Below, piece after piece: positions 1 through 8,303 of a DNA stretch of 62,320 bases; the first letter of the stretch is position 1; every line of letters starts with the position of its first letter. Under the pieces are notes generated by a model. That model was not told the origin of the DNA. It searched no databases and saw nothing but the letters and a program-made list of their open reading frames with translations. Origin of the DNA: an uncultured Lachnospiraceae bacterium (GTDB taxonomy: Bacteria; Bacillota; Clostridia; Lachnospirales; Lachnospiraceae); assembly GCA_910584205.1 (NCBI GenBank), contig CAJUAA010000022.1:1-62320 (forward strand), read 5' to 3'. A program made the position numbers and the translations under genes.

Positions 1-404
1 CGCCCTATGCGGCGAAATTCGCGGCGGACATGAGAACGACCAACAGCAACTTCGGGCTGCTGGTGGACCTGTCCCATTTCCCCACCACCTATGAGACGTC
101 CAGATTCGTGATCCAGACCCTGCGGCCGTACATCACGCATCTGCACTTCGGCAACGCGGTGGTGAAGGAAGGCTGTGACGCCTACGGCGACAGGCATCCC
201 CGGTTCGGATATCCCAACAGCGCCAACGATACGGCGGAGCTGGTGGATTACCTGACGGTTCTGAAGGAAGAGGGCTTCTTCCGCGCGGACGATCCGCTGG
301 TGCTGTCCATGGAAGTGACCCTGGCAGGCGACGAGGACGAGGAGATCGTTCTGGCGAACACGAAGAGAGTGCTGAACCGGGCGTGGGCTCTGGTGGAAGA
401 CTGA
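1..404 (+). CDS. Sugar-phosphate isomerase/epimerase, TIM-barrel (C-terminal part)
   Basis: The reading frame is open from the first bases of the window, so the N-terminus lies outside; about 134 residues are visible. The visible part carries GLLVDLSHFP, THLHFGNAV and LSMEVTLAGDEDEE, which resemble the metal-binding strands and C-terminal end of xylose-isomerase-like (AP endonuclease 2 superfamily) barrels. This superfamily includes hydroxypyruvate isomerases and many sugar-acid isomerases. It lies 49 bp upstream of a 2-hydroxyacid dehydrogenase and in the same direction as glycerate kinase, so a step producing hydroxypyruvate or tartronate semialdehyde is a reasonable inference. The exact substrate cannot be read from the fragment. 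Confidence 0.75.
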   Translation, partial: PYAAKFAADMRTTNSNFGLLVDLSHFPTTYETSRFVIQTLRPYITHLHFGNAVVKEGCDAYGDRHPRFGYPNSANDTAELVDYLTVLKEEGFFRADDPLVLSMEVTLAGDEDEEIVLANTKRVLNRAWALVED

Positions 405-453
405 AAAAACGGTAACTGATGATATGGATCATAATATAAGGAGAGAACAGACT

Positions 454-1419
454 ATGAAAATCGTAATTCTGGATGGTTACACGGAGAATCCCGGAGATCT
501 GAGCTGGGGCGAACTGGAGAAGCTGGGAGAGGTGACGGTATATGACAGAACGTCCTATGAAGAGGACCCGATCATTGCAGAGCGCATCGGCGACGCGGAG
601 ATCGTCATTACCAACAAGACTCCGATCACGAAAGCAACCATTGATAAATGCCCGAACATGAAACTGATCGCGTTTCTGGCAACCGGCTACAATGTGGCGG
701 ATTATGAGTATGCAAAGGAAAAAGGCATCCCGGTCGTAAACGTACCGACCTACGGAACGCAGATTGTAGGACAGTATGCAGTCGGACTGCTGCTGGAGAT
801 CTGCTCTCATTACGGACATCACGACCAGACCGTCAAAGAGGGCAAGTGGGAGAACAATCAGGACTGGTGCTACTGGGATTATCCCATGATCGAGCTGTAC
901 GGCAAGACCGCGGGCATCATCGGCCTTGGCAGAATCGGACAGGCAACCGCGAAGATCCTCAACTCCATGGAGATGAAGGTGCTGGCTTATGACGGACATC
1001 AGACAGAGGCAGGCAAAGCGCTTGCGGAGTATGTGGAGCTTGACGAACTGCTGGCAAAATCCGATGTGATCTTCCTGCACTGCCCGCTGTTCCCGTCCAC
1101 CGAAGGCATGATCAACAAGGAGAACATCGCGAAGATGAAGGATGGCGTGATCCTCATCAACAACAGCCGCGGACAGCTGGTGGTGGAGCAGGATCTGGCG
1201 GACGCCCTGAACAGCGGAAAGGTATACGCGGCAGGACTGGATGTGGTATCCACCGAGCCCATCAAAGGCGACAACCCGCTTCTGAAGGCAAAGAACTGCC
1301 TGATCACTCCGCATATCTCCTGGGCTGCTCAGGCATCCCGCCAGAGAATCATGGATATCACAGTTGCCAATGTAAAGGCATTTCTTGACGGTGAGCCGGT
1401 AAATGTAGTGAACAAATAA
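454..1419 (+). CDS. D-isomer-specific 2-hydroxyacid dehydrogenase (hydroxypyruvate/glycerate type)
   Basis: A 321-residue NAD(P)-dependent dehydrogenase that should interconvert a 2-oxoacid and the D-2-hydroxyacid. The Rossmann motif GLGRIGQ is at about residues 157-163; the catalytic Arg (NNSRGQ), Glu (STEPIKGDN) and His (TPHISW) of the family are all present, and length is normal. ATG 454 is chosen because AAGGAGAG sits just upstream; an ATG 30 bp earlier has no ribosome site. Its neighbours, an isomerase-like barrel upstream and glycerate kinase downstream, favour hydroxypyruvate reduction to D-glycerate, but phosphoglycerate or lactate analogues cannot be excluded. Confidence 0.9.
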   Translation: MKIVILDGYTENPGDLSWGELEKLGEVTVYDRTSYEEDPIIAERIGDAEIVITNKTPITKATIDKCPNMKLIAFLATGYNVADYEYAKEKGIPVVNVPTYGTQIVGQYAVGLLLEICSHYGHHDQTVKEGKWENNQDWCYWDYPMIELYGKTAGIIGLGRIGQATAKILNSMEMKVLAYDGHQTEAGKALAEYVELDELLAKSDVIFLHCPLFPSTEGMINKENIAKMKDGVILINNSRGQLVVEQDLADALNSGKVYAAGLDVVSTEPIKGDNPLLKAKNCLITPHISWAAQASRQRIMDITVANVKAFLDGEPVNVVNK

Positions 1420-1453
1420 AATTTTGTCCATATTTTCATATTTAACCTGCCAG

Positions 1454-1495
1454 AATATACTCGACTATGGTATACTAACCATAGTTGAGTATATT
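1454..1495. promoter_or_regulatory. AT-rich 18-bp inverted repeat (operator or hairpin)
   Basis: Two 18-nt arms (1454-1471 and 1478-1495) separated by 6 nt read as inverted copies with a single mismatch; the arm core is ACTATGGT facing ACCATAGT. It lies between the dehydrogenase and the sigma-54 activator gene. The 3' arm ends in TATATTTC, so it could end the upstream transcript, but the stem is too AT-rich for a typical terminator. An operator for the downstream regulator is the alternative. Confidence 0.6.
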
Positions 1496-1572
1496 TCTAT
1501 TCAAGATAACTGGAGATGTGCAGCAGGTTTTCTGTAGACGGCAAAACGCAAAAAAGAAAGGCTGGCTCATTT

Positions 1573-3471
1573 ATGGTCAAGATCAGAGTATTTCTTCCGC
1601 ATCTGGAGTTGAAAGAAATATTTGAACGTGTGATGGAGGAACTTCCTCCATACGACAACGTACAGATTGAAACCACCTATATTTTCGGCACACCAGCCGT
1701 GCTTTCACGGAATTATGATGCAGAAATACTGGTGGCGAGAGGGATGACGCATGATGTGCTCCGGGAGATGTTTCCGGATAAGCATGTGGTTCAGATTCAG
1801 CTGAACAGCTTTGATGTTCTGGATGCGCTGGTTCAGTGCAGAAAGCTGCAGGCGAAAAAGATTGCGCTCTGCCTGCACAACGTGGAGATCCATTGTCTGG
1901 AGAACCTGGAAGAATTGTGCGGCGCATCGATCCGGATGTATGATGTTGCAGATGAAAAATCCGCGGAAGCGGCGGTCTGCGAGGCGGAGGCGGAAGGGGC
2001 GGATACCTTTGTGGGAGCCGGTACCATGTGCGGAATCTGCGACCGCAGAGGCCTGCGCCGGGTGCATATCCATACCAAGCATGACGCGGTAGAGGCGGCC
2101 ATGCAGGAGGCGTTGAATGCGGCGAAGACCATCAATCTGGAGCGTACCCGTTCGGAGATTATCAATATTATGCTGAACCATAATGAGGACGGAATTATCG
2201 CTGTTGATGAGAATGAGTGTATTCTCGCCATCAACAACCAGGCTTACCGGGTCTTTCAGCTTTCTACCATAGGAGAACTGATCGGACAGCCGGTTTCCTC
2301 CGTGATTTCGTCGGAGGAATGGAGGCAGTTTCCGGGGAGCGGTTCCCAGAAGGAGAAGCTCATCAGCCTGCACGATAAGAAATACTACGTGCAGTATAAG
2401 CCGCTGAACGGCCTGGAGGCGGGAGCGGGGGCGTTGATCTTCATCAAGAATACGGACCGGATTATCGAGGAGGAAAGCAGGATTCGTCGCGAACTGTCTG
2501 AAAAAGGCCTGACCGCCAAGTATTCGTTTCAGGATATTCTGGGGCAGAGTCCGGCCATCCGGGAGAACATCCAGATGGCAGAGCGGTACAGCAAAGTCAA
2601 TTCCAATGTACTGATCATAGGAGAGACCGGTACGGGAAAGGAACTGTTCGCGCACAGCATCCATCAGGCCAGCAAAAGGAGCCATCAGCCTTTTGTGGCG
2701 CTCAACTGCGCTGCGCTTCCGGAGAATCTTCTGGAGAGCGAGCTGTTCGGATATGAGGCGGGCGCCTTTTCCGGAGCATCCAAAAGCGGAAAGATCGGGC
2801 TGTTTGAGCTGGCCCACAAGGGGACGATCTTTTTGGATGAGATCGGTGAGATACCGATCTCTCTGCAGGCAAAGCTTCTGCGGGTGCTTCAGGAGCGGGA
2901 GATCCGCCGGATCGGGAGCACCAGCGTGCATCCTGTGGACGTACGGGTGATCTCCGCCACGAATATCAACATCGAGGAGAAGATCAGAGAAGGCCAGTTC
3001 CGTTCGGACCTGTATTACCGCCTGAATCTGCTGGACATCTCCATTCCGCCTCTGCGGGAGCGGAAGGAAGACATCCAGGAGCTGGTGGATGCCTATCTGG
3101 CCAGGTTTGCCTGTGAGATGGGAAAAAGCATTCCCACGGTCACCTCGGATGCGGCGAGAATCCTGAAGGAGCACAGCTGGCCGGGAAATGTACGGGAGCT
3201 TCGCAACATCTGCGAACGGTTGATCGTCCTGAACGACACAAATGTCCTCAGCGGGGAACTGCTGCGGCAGCTGAAGATTTTCCGGAGACAGGAGGGACTG
3301 GCGGCCGGGGAGACGGCAAAGGACCAGGAACCGGATTCGGTGTACGACCGGCTGAAGCCGAAGAAAAAGAAGAAGGAACTGGCGGAGGAGCTGGGGGTCA
3401 GCCGTACGACTCTGTGGAGAATGGCAAAACGTCAGAGGGAGCTGGAAGCAAAGCAGAAGGAACAGAAATGA
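1573..3471 (+). CDS. Sigma-54-dependent activator with PrpR-type sensor domain
   Basis: A 632-residue enhancer-binding protein. Residues about 1-180 match the PrpR N-terminal sensor fold (start MVKIRVFLPHLELKEIF), followed by a PAS-like stretch (about 200-310), a sigma-54 interaction AAA+ domain with Walker A GETGTGKE at 350-357, the sigma-54 contact loop written GAFSGA (397-402, usually GAFTGA), Walker B TIFLDEIGE, and a C-terminal Fis-type helix-turn-helix (LAEELGVSRTTLWRMAK). ATG 1573 follows GAAAGG; an in-frame ATG at 1516 would add 19 poor residues. It sits between hydroxyacid dehydrogenase and glycerate kinase and close to rpoN, so it probably switches on this glycerate module. The inducer is unknown. 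Confidence 0.9.
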   Translation: MVKIRVFLPHLELKEIFERVMEELPPYDNVQIETTYIFGTPAVLSRNYDAEILVARGMTHDVLREMFPDKHVVQIQLNSFDVLDALVQCRKLQAKKIALCLHNVEIHCLENLEELCGASIRMYDVADEKSAEAAVCEAEAEGADTFVGAGTMCGICDRRGLRRVHIHTKHDAVEAAMQEALNAAKTINLERTRSEIINIMLNHNEDGIIAVDENECILAINNQAYRVFQLSTIGELIGQPVSSVISSEEWRQFPGSGSQKEKLISLHDKKYYVQYKPLNGLEAGAGALIFIKNTDRIIEEESRIRRELSEKGLTAKYSFQDILGQSPAIRENIQMAERYSKVNSNVLIIGETGTGKELFAHSIHQASKRSHQPFVALNCAALPENLLESELFGYEAGAFSGASKSGKIGLFELAHKGTIFLDEIGEIPISLQAKLLRVLQEREIRRIGSTSVHPVDVRVISATNINIEEKIREGQFRSDLYYRLNLLDISIPPLRERKEDIQELVDAYLARFACEMGKSIPTVTSDAARILKEHSWPGNVRELRNICERLIVLNDTNVLSGELLRQLKIFRRQEGLAAGETAKDQEPDSVYDRLKPKKKKKELAEELGVSRTTLWRMAKRQRELEAKQKEQK

Positions 3472-3510
3472 TAAGGGGTAAGTATTCAGAGAGGATAAGT
3501 GTGGAGTATT

Positions 3511-4647
3511 ATGAAAGTAGTAGTAGCCATTGATTCTTTAAAGGGAAGCATGACTTCCATGGAGGCGGGAAGAGCAATTAAAGAGGGAATCCTGAATGTA
3601 CTTCCGGATACGGAAGTAATCGTGAAGCCTCTGGCAGACGGCGGAGAAGGGACAACGGAAGCCCTGGCAGAGGGGCTTGGCGGCGAGATGGTGACGGTGG
3701 ATGTACACGGCCCCCTGGAGACCCGGGTACAGGCATCCTACGGCATGATCCGGGAGACAGGCACCGCGATCATGGAGATGGCGGCGGCATCCGGCATTAT
3801 CCTTGTGGGAAAGGATAAACGTCCTCTGGATGCGACCACCTACGGCGTGGGCGAGATGATCAAAGACGCCATTCAGAAAGGCTGCAGGAATTTTATCATC
3901 GGCATCGGAGGAAGCGCCACCAATGACGGCGGAATCGGTATGCTGACGGCGCTGGGCTACGAATTCCTGGATGCGGAAGGCAAAGCGGCCGGTATCGGGG
4001 CAGGGGCTCTTTCCCATGTGGCTTCCATTAAAAAGGACCATGTGCTTCCGGAGTTAAAAGAATGCAGCTTTAAGATTGCCTGCGACGTGACGAACCCGTT
4101 GTGCGGAACCAACGGAGCTACATATATCTACGGGCCTCAGAAGGGTGTAACGGAGGATATGAGAGACGATCTGGACGCCGCCATGGCCAATTACGCAAAG
4201 GTGACCAGGGAGTGTATGGGAACCGATCATATGGAGAGCGAAGGCGCAGGAGCGGCCGGAGGCCTGGGATTCGCGTTCCTGAGCTATCTGAACGGAGACC
4301 TGCAGCCGGGGATCGAGCTGGTACTGGACGCGGTGGAGATGGAGAAGACCATGGAGGGTGCGGATCTTGTGTTTACCGGCGAGGGACGCCTGGACTATCA
4401 GACGGCCATGGGCAAGGCTCCGGTGGGGATTGCAAAACTTGCGAAGAAACATGGGGCGAAAGTGGTGGCTCTGGCAGGAGCGGTCATCGAGGGCGCGGAG
4501 AAGTGCAACGAGAACGGTATCGATGCGTTCTTCCCGATCCTGAGAAAAATCGTGACGCTGGATGAGGCGATGGAGCCGGAGACTGCACGACAGAATATGG
4601 TCAAGACGACGGAGCAGATCATACGTCTGACAGCCGCTTTACGGTAG
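3511..4647 (+). CDS. Glycerate kinase (type II, GlxK/GarK family)
   Basis: A 378-residue kinase that phosphorylates D-glycerate with ATP, feeding glycolysis as phosphoglycerate. Family hallmarks are MKVVVAIDSLKGSMTS at the N-terminus, PLADGGEGTTEAL, GIGGSATNDGGIGM and FTGEGRLDYQTAMGKAP. Length is typical. ATG 3511 has GTGGAG 4 nt upstream; an in-frame start at 3499 is possible but breaks the conserved N-terminus. It follows the sigma-54 activator by 39 bp and together with the upstream dehydrogenase completes a hydroxypyruvate to glycerate to phosphoglycerate route. Confidence 0.95.
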   Translation: MKVVVAIDSLKGSMTSMEAGRAIKEGILNVLPDTEVIVKPLADGGEGTTEALAEGLGGEMVTVDVHGPLETRVQASYGMIRETGTAIMEMAAASGIILVGKDKRPLDATTYGVGEMIKDAIQKGCRNFIIGIGGSATNDGGIGMLTALGYEFLDAEGKAAGIGAGALSHVASIKKDHVLPELKECSFKIACDVTNPLCGTNGATYIYGPQKGVTEDMRDDLDAAMANYAKVTRECMGTDHMESEGAGAAGGLGFAFLSYLNGDLQPGIELVLDAVEMEKTMEGADLVFTGEGRLDYQTAMGKAPVGIAKLAKKHGAKVVALAGAVIEGAEKCNENGIDAFFPILRKIVTLDEAMEPETARQNMVKTTEQIIRLTAALR

Positions 4648-4693
4648 GTTCCGTCGGCAGGCTGCAGGTTGGATACGAAAGAGCGGAGTAGCA

Positions 4694-6046
4694 ATGGAAC
4701 TGGGATATGAGGTACAACTGGAGCAGAGACAGCAGCTTTCTCAGAACCAGATTCAGTCGCTGGAGATTCTGGCGATGGACGGAGTGGAGCTGAATCGGTT
4801 TCTGCAAAATGAATATCTGGAGAATCCGCTGCTGGATTACAGTGGGACGCACGGTATGGGGTCCGGGCAGGAGGAGATCAACAAGTCCTATGAACAGACA
4901 CTGACCTATGGACGGAATTACGAGGATATGATCGAGGAGGAGGATAAAAGGAGAAAAGACATCCCCACGCAGGATTCGGACCAGGTCCGCAATTTCCTGC
5001 TCGATCAGCTGCCAAGAAAGGAATTCAGCAGAGATCAGTGGGCGCTTCTGGAATATATGGTGGATTGTCTGGATGATACGGGCTTTTTTACGACACCTGT
5101 GGAGGAAGTGGCGGACAAGACGCACAGGCCGGAGGATGAGGTCGGGCAGATGCTTGGCCTTCTGAGGGAACTGGAGCCTTACGGCATCTTTGCCCAAGAT
5201 CTGAAGCACTGTCTGCTGAAGCAGCTGGAGATGCTGGGCATGCAGGAATCCACTCTGTGGAAGGTGGTAGATCTGCATCTGCAGGATGTAGCGGACGGAA
5301 GGATCAGCAGCATTTCCAGAAATCTGAAAATATCGACGATGGAGGTTCGCAAATGCATCGAGCAGATCGCAAAGCTGAACCCCCGCCCTATGAGTGAATT
5401 CGGCGCGGGGAAGTCGGATTTTATCGTGCCGGATATCATTTTCCGGGAAGAGCACGGAAAATGGGAAGTGGAGCTGAACGATGACTGGATGGAGGATTAC
5501 CACATCAATGACTACTATCTGCGGATGATGAAGGAATCGAAAGATGAAGAGCTGACGGAGTATTTCCGGATGAAGCTGGAGAGGGTCCGTTTTGTCATGA
5601 ACAGTATCGCCCAGAGACGTCAGACGGTGATGACCATTTCGGAGGCGGTCATGCGCAGGCAGCAGGCGTATCTGGAGGGCAGGACCTGGCTGCAGCCCAT
5701 GACCATGACCGACGTGGCCGAAGAGGTGGGAATTCACACATCCACCGTCAGCCGCGCCATCAAAGGCAAATACATCCAGTATCCCCGTGGGACCGTGGCG
5801 ATGAAACATCTTTTTTCCTCGTCGGTGTCCTTGTCGGGAGGGACGAAGGCAGTGGGAAACATGCAGGTCAAGGAGATGATCCGGGAACTGATCGACGGCG
5901 AGGACAAGAAAAAGCCGTACAGTGACCAGGCAATCATGAAACTTCTGAAAGAAAGGCAGATTGATATCTCCAGGCGTGCCGTGGCAAAATACAGGGAAGA
6001 GCTGGGGATCAGAGGAAGCTTTGATCGGAAGGTGTTCCCGTCCTGA
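4694..6046 (+). CDS. rpoN: RNA polymerase sigma-54 factor
   Basis: A 450-residue sigma-54. The N-terminal activator-interacting region (LEQRQQLSQNQIQSLEIL) is followed by an acidic linker, the core-binding domain, the helix-turn-helix segment (TSTVSRAIKGKYIQYPRGT) and the C-terminal RpoN box SRRAVAKYREELG at about 426-438. It directs transcription from -24/-12 promoters and needs an AAA+ activator; one such activator is encoded two genes upstream, an arrangement suggesting local co-function. It starts 46 bp after glycerate kinase with no terminator between, so the two may share a transcript. Confidence 0.97.
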   Translation: MELGYEVQLEQRQQLSQNQIQSLEILAMDGVELNRFLQNEYLENPLLDYSGTHGMGSGQEEINKSYEQTLTYGRNYEDMIEEEDKRRKDIPTQDSDQVRNFLLDQLPRKEFSRDQWALLEYMVDCLDDTGFFTTPVEEVADKTHRPEDEVGQMLGLLRELEPYGIFAQDLKHCLLKQLEMLGMQESTLWKVVDLHLQDVADGRISSISRNLKISTMEVRKCIEQIAKLNPRPMSEFGAGKSDFIVPDIIFREEHGKWEVELNDDWMEDYHINDYYLRMMKESKDEELTEYFRMKLERVRFVMNSIAQRRQTVMTISEAVMRRQQAYLEGRTWLQPMTMTDVAEEVGIHTSTVSRAIKGKYIQYPRGTVAMKHLFSSSVSLSGGTKAVGNMQVKEMIRELIDGEDKKKPYSDQAIMKLLKERQIDISRRAVAKYREELGIRGSFDRKVFPS

Positions 6047-6180
6047 GCATGGTTTGCATCACTTTTGCATCATTTTCCATAATCGGTAGAAATAACTTCT
6101 GAAACGTGTTATGCTGAAAAAAACAAAGGATTCCGCAGCCTGCGCCGCAGGGGCGGACCAGGATTCAGGAGGTACGTTTT

Positions 6181-6972
6181 ATGGAAGAAGAAAGAAGAGA
6201 TGCAGAGAGCCGGCTGAGGATGCCGGGCGGATGGTCCGCCATTGCGGTGGCGCTGATTCTTGTGCTGGGCGCAGTGGCATGCGTAACGATCGCGAGCCGC
6301 GGATTTGTCCGTTACAAGACATTTGGCGGCGGGGACGGACTGACGGCCACGGGATCTGCAAGCTGTGATTTCGAATCGGATCTGATCGTGTGGAGAGGCA
6401 GCTTTTCCGCCTACGGGGCTACGACGAAGGAAGCCTACGAGATCATCAAAAATGACGCGGAGGTGGTGAGAAAGTATCTGCTGGACAACGGAGTGAGCGA
6501 GAGCGAACTGGTGTTCAGCTCGGTGGACATCTCTCAGCGCTACCGGACCGAATACGATGAGAACGGCAATTATATCCGGGATTATCCGGATGGTTACGAC
6601 CTGTACCAGAGCCTGACTGTGACTTCCACGGATCTGGACAAGGTGGAACTGGTGTCCAGAGATATTACGAAGCTGATCGAGTCAGGCATAGAGTTTTCGT
6701 CCTATTCTCCGGAGTATTACTGTACGAGGCTGGACGAGGTGAAGCTGGAGCTGATCGAGAAGGCCACGGACAACGCCAGACAGAGGATCGATATCCTGGT
6801 GGAAGGTACCGGATGCAGGAGAGGGAAGCTTCTCACCGCCAGCCTGGGCGTTTTTCAGATCACGGCGACAAACTCCGGTTCCGGAGAATATACGTACGAC
6901 GGCGCGTTTGATACCAGATCACGGTATAAGACGGCCACGGTTACGGTGCGTCTGAACTACGCGTCAGAATAA
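6181..6972 (+). CDS. SIMPL domain (DUF541) membrane-anchored protein
   Basis: 263 residues. A single membrane segment near residues 18-38 (WSAIAVALILVLGAVAC) is followed by an extracytoplasmic SIMPL domain, recognisable from TATGSASCDFESDLIVWRG, the repeated helix pattern with VRKYLLDNGVSESELVFSSVDIS and the ending TVTVRLNYASE. SIMPL proteins are secreted or anchored and poorly understood; the Brucella BP26 antigen belongs here. The start has GGAGG at 6169-6173. No partner is obvious; the next gene is an unrelated small membrane protein. Confidence 0.85.
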   Translation: MEEERRDAESRLRMPGGWSAIAVALILVLGAVACVTIASRGFVRYKTFGGGDGLTATGSASCDFESDLIVWRGSFSAYGATTKEAYEIIKNDAEVVRKYLLDNGVSESELVFSSVDISQRYRTEYDENGNYIRDYPDGYDLYQSLTVTSTDLDKVELVSRDITKLIESGIEFSSYSPEYYCTRLDEVKLELIEKATDNARQRIDILVEGTGCRRGKLLTASLGVFQITATNSGSGEYTYDGAFDTRSRYKTATVTVRLNYASE

Positions 6973-7025
6973 GAAAAAAGCATCCGGAGCATTCGGGATG
7001 CAGGAAAGATTACGGGGGACGAACG

Positions 7026-7358
7026 ATGGATCTGATGAAACTGCTGGAGTACGCGCTGCACCATATTGTGGAGGTTGCGATCCTGCTCTTCGAATTTATC
7101 GGAGTGGGGATCATCATCTTCTCGGGTATCCGGGGATTCTACCTGTATCTGAGGAAATCGCCGGCCACAAAGCTTACCCTGGCCAAAGGGCTTGCTATGG
7201 GACTGGAGTTTAAGCTGGGAAGCGAGATACTTCGTACGGTCGTGGTGAGAGAATGGACGGAGATCGGTACCGTGGCGGGGATTATCGCCCTGCGGGCGGC
7301 GCTGACCTTCCTGATCCACTGGGAGATCAAAGAAGAAGAAAAAGGGGATGCCGGGTAA
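7026..7358 (+). CDS. DUF1622 family small membrane protein
   Basis: 110 residues with three hydrophobic segments (VEVAILLFEFIGVGIIIFSG, then around FKLGSEILRTVVV and IGTVAGIIALRAALTFLIHW). The arrangement and the segment LAKGLAMGLEFKLGSEILRTVV match DUF1622, whose function is not established. ATG 7026 follows a purine-rich GGGGGACGAACG site. It lies 53 bp after the SIMPL gene on the same strand and its last codons overlap the terminator hairpin of the convergent folT gene. Confidence 0.85.
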   Translation: MDLMKLLEYALHHIVEVAILLFEFIGVGIIIFSGIRGFYLYLRKSPATKLTLAKGLAMGLEFKLGSEILRTVVVREWTEIGTVAGIIALRAALTFLIHWEIKEEEKGDAG

Positions 7359-7370
7359 GACGGCGTCCCC
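7330..7370 (-). terminator. Terminator of the folT gene
   Basis: Arms GGGGATGCCG (7344-7353) and CGGCGTCCCC (7361-7370) form a 10-bp stem with one G-U pair. Read on the minus strand, it is followed by a T-rich stretch (TTTTTCTTCTTT, 7332-7343). The stem overlaps the last codons of the convergent DUF1622 gene. Confidence 0.75.
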
Positions 7371-7395
7371 TCTGTGTCTGGGAGTTACGGATGGA

Positions 7396-7950
7396 TTATC
7401 TGTGTGCGGGCAGAGCCGCGCGGATGATCCGCTGGAACGCTTCGATGAATATGTAAACAATGACGATATTCACGAAGAAATTCAGCGTACATTTAATCAG
7501 CCTGCTTGTGAACAGTACCTGAAGAGGAGTTCCATACATCAGATACAGCCAGGTGGATGTAAGGGTGATGCTGATGAGATACTCCACAAAGGCACAGCCT
7601 GCGGCGCGCAGCTTGGTCACCCGGGACTTATAGAGAATCAGCCCGCACAGCGCGCCCACCAGGGCGTAGCTTAAGGAAAAGCCCGGGAAATAAGCAAATC
7701 CGCGGACCAGGCAGTTCAGCATATCTCCGAGGAATCCGACGGCGAATCCCATAACCGGTCCGCCCACCATGCCGGCGGCGATGAACGCAAGGAATCCGAT
7801 CCGGATCTCCAGTGTGGGAGAGAGCACGATGTTGCAGAAGGACAGAACCACATAGAGGGCGATCAGAAGGCCGCACATGCAGAGGTTCGGTACTTTGCGC
7901 AGGTTGTTGAGCTGGCTTCTGAAATCCAGAGCTTCTTTGGAAATCTGCAT
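7396..7950 (-). CDS. folT: ECF transporter S component, folate family (FolT-like)
   Basis: 184 residues, nearly all membrane-embedded (about six segments), including NLCMCGLLIALYVVLSFCNI, RIGFLAFIAAGMVGGPVMGFAVGFLGDMLNC and SLSYALVGALCGLILYKSR, typical for substrate-binding S components of energy-coupling-factor importers. The ATPase and T subunits are not in the window, as expected for a shared EcfAAT module. Specificity for folates follows mainly from the tetrahydrofolate riboswitch in its leader. ATG at 7950 is chosen because GGAGGTG precedes it; a longer frame to 8046 would run into the leader RNA. Confidence 0.9.
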   Translation of the reverse strand: MQISKEALDFRSQLNNLRKVPNLCMCGLLIALYVVLSFCNIVLSPTLEIRIGFLAFIAAGMVGGPVMGFAVGFLGDMLNCLVRGFAYFPGFSLSYALVGALCGLILYKSRVTKLRAAGCAFVEYLISITLTSTWLYLMYGTPLQVLFTSRLIKCTLNFFVNIVIVYIFIEAFQRIIRAALPAHR

Positions 7951-8100
7951 AAAAAATACACCTCCATAGATGAAATGCAGGACGGGAGGAATTTCCTTCC
8001 ATGGCCGAGGAACAATCCTCCACTGAAATGATAGGTAACAATACATAAATAATATCTTTCAGGCACCACATCTGAGATGTACTCATATGTAGCAACGGGT

Positions 8101-8188
8101 GCGAATCAAACATCGTAAACCTCCAGGGCTTTTCGTTCCGTGACAACTCCCCATCCACGGACACTTAACGCGTAAGATTCTACTTCGC
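8101..8188 (-). promoter_or_regulatory. Tetrahydrofolate (THF, folT-type) riboswitch
   Basis: Read on the minus strand, the leader holds the conserved THF aptamer blocks AGTAGAATCTTACGCGTTAAG, split here as AGTAGAATC then CGCGTTAAGTGTC, followed by GGATGGGGAGTTGTC, ACGGAACGAAAAGCCCTGG and the closing GAGGTTTACGATG with TTTGATTCGC. GCGAA at the 5' end pairs with TTCGC at the 3' end (P1). It begins about 14 nt after the predicted start of transcription and 150 nt before the folT start codon. By analogy with known examples it lowers folT expression when folates are plentiful. Confidence 0.95.
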
Positions 8189-8207
8189 TATTATTTACTT
8201 GACTGTT

Positions 8208-8235
8208 ATTATAGCACTTTTTTGAAAAAATGCAA
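8208..8235 (-). promoter_or_regulatory. Promoter of the riboswitch-folT transcript
   Basis: On the minus strand TTGCAT (8230-8235) and TATAAT (8208-8213) are separated by 16 bp, directly ahead of the THF riboswitch. A good sigma-A match. Confidence 0.8.
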
Positions 8236-8259
8236 CAAAATAATGATTTTTCTGGTGAT

Positions 8260-8271
8260 AAATGCTATAAT
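8260..8271 (+). promoter_or_regulatory. Extended -10 promoter for nudC
   Basis: TGCTATAAT with TATAAT at 8266-8271 is an extended -10 element; the -35 region is poor. It lies 32 bp before the nudC start and is divergent from the folT promoter. Confidence 0.6.
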
Positions 8272-8303
8272 TGAACGAAAATACGATAAAGAGGTGTGGG
8301 AAT

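Noticed and set aside
6047..6180. Sigma-54 promoter upstream of the SIMPL gene (TGG...TTGCAT)
   Set aside because: GG and GC are separated by 14 bases instead of 10, outside what sigma-54 tolerates.
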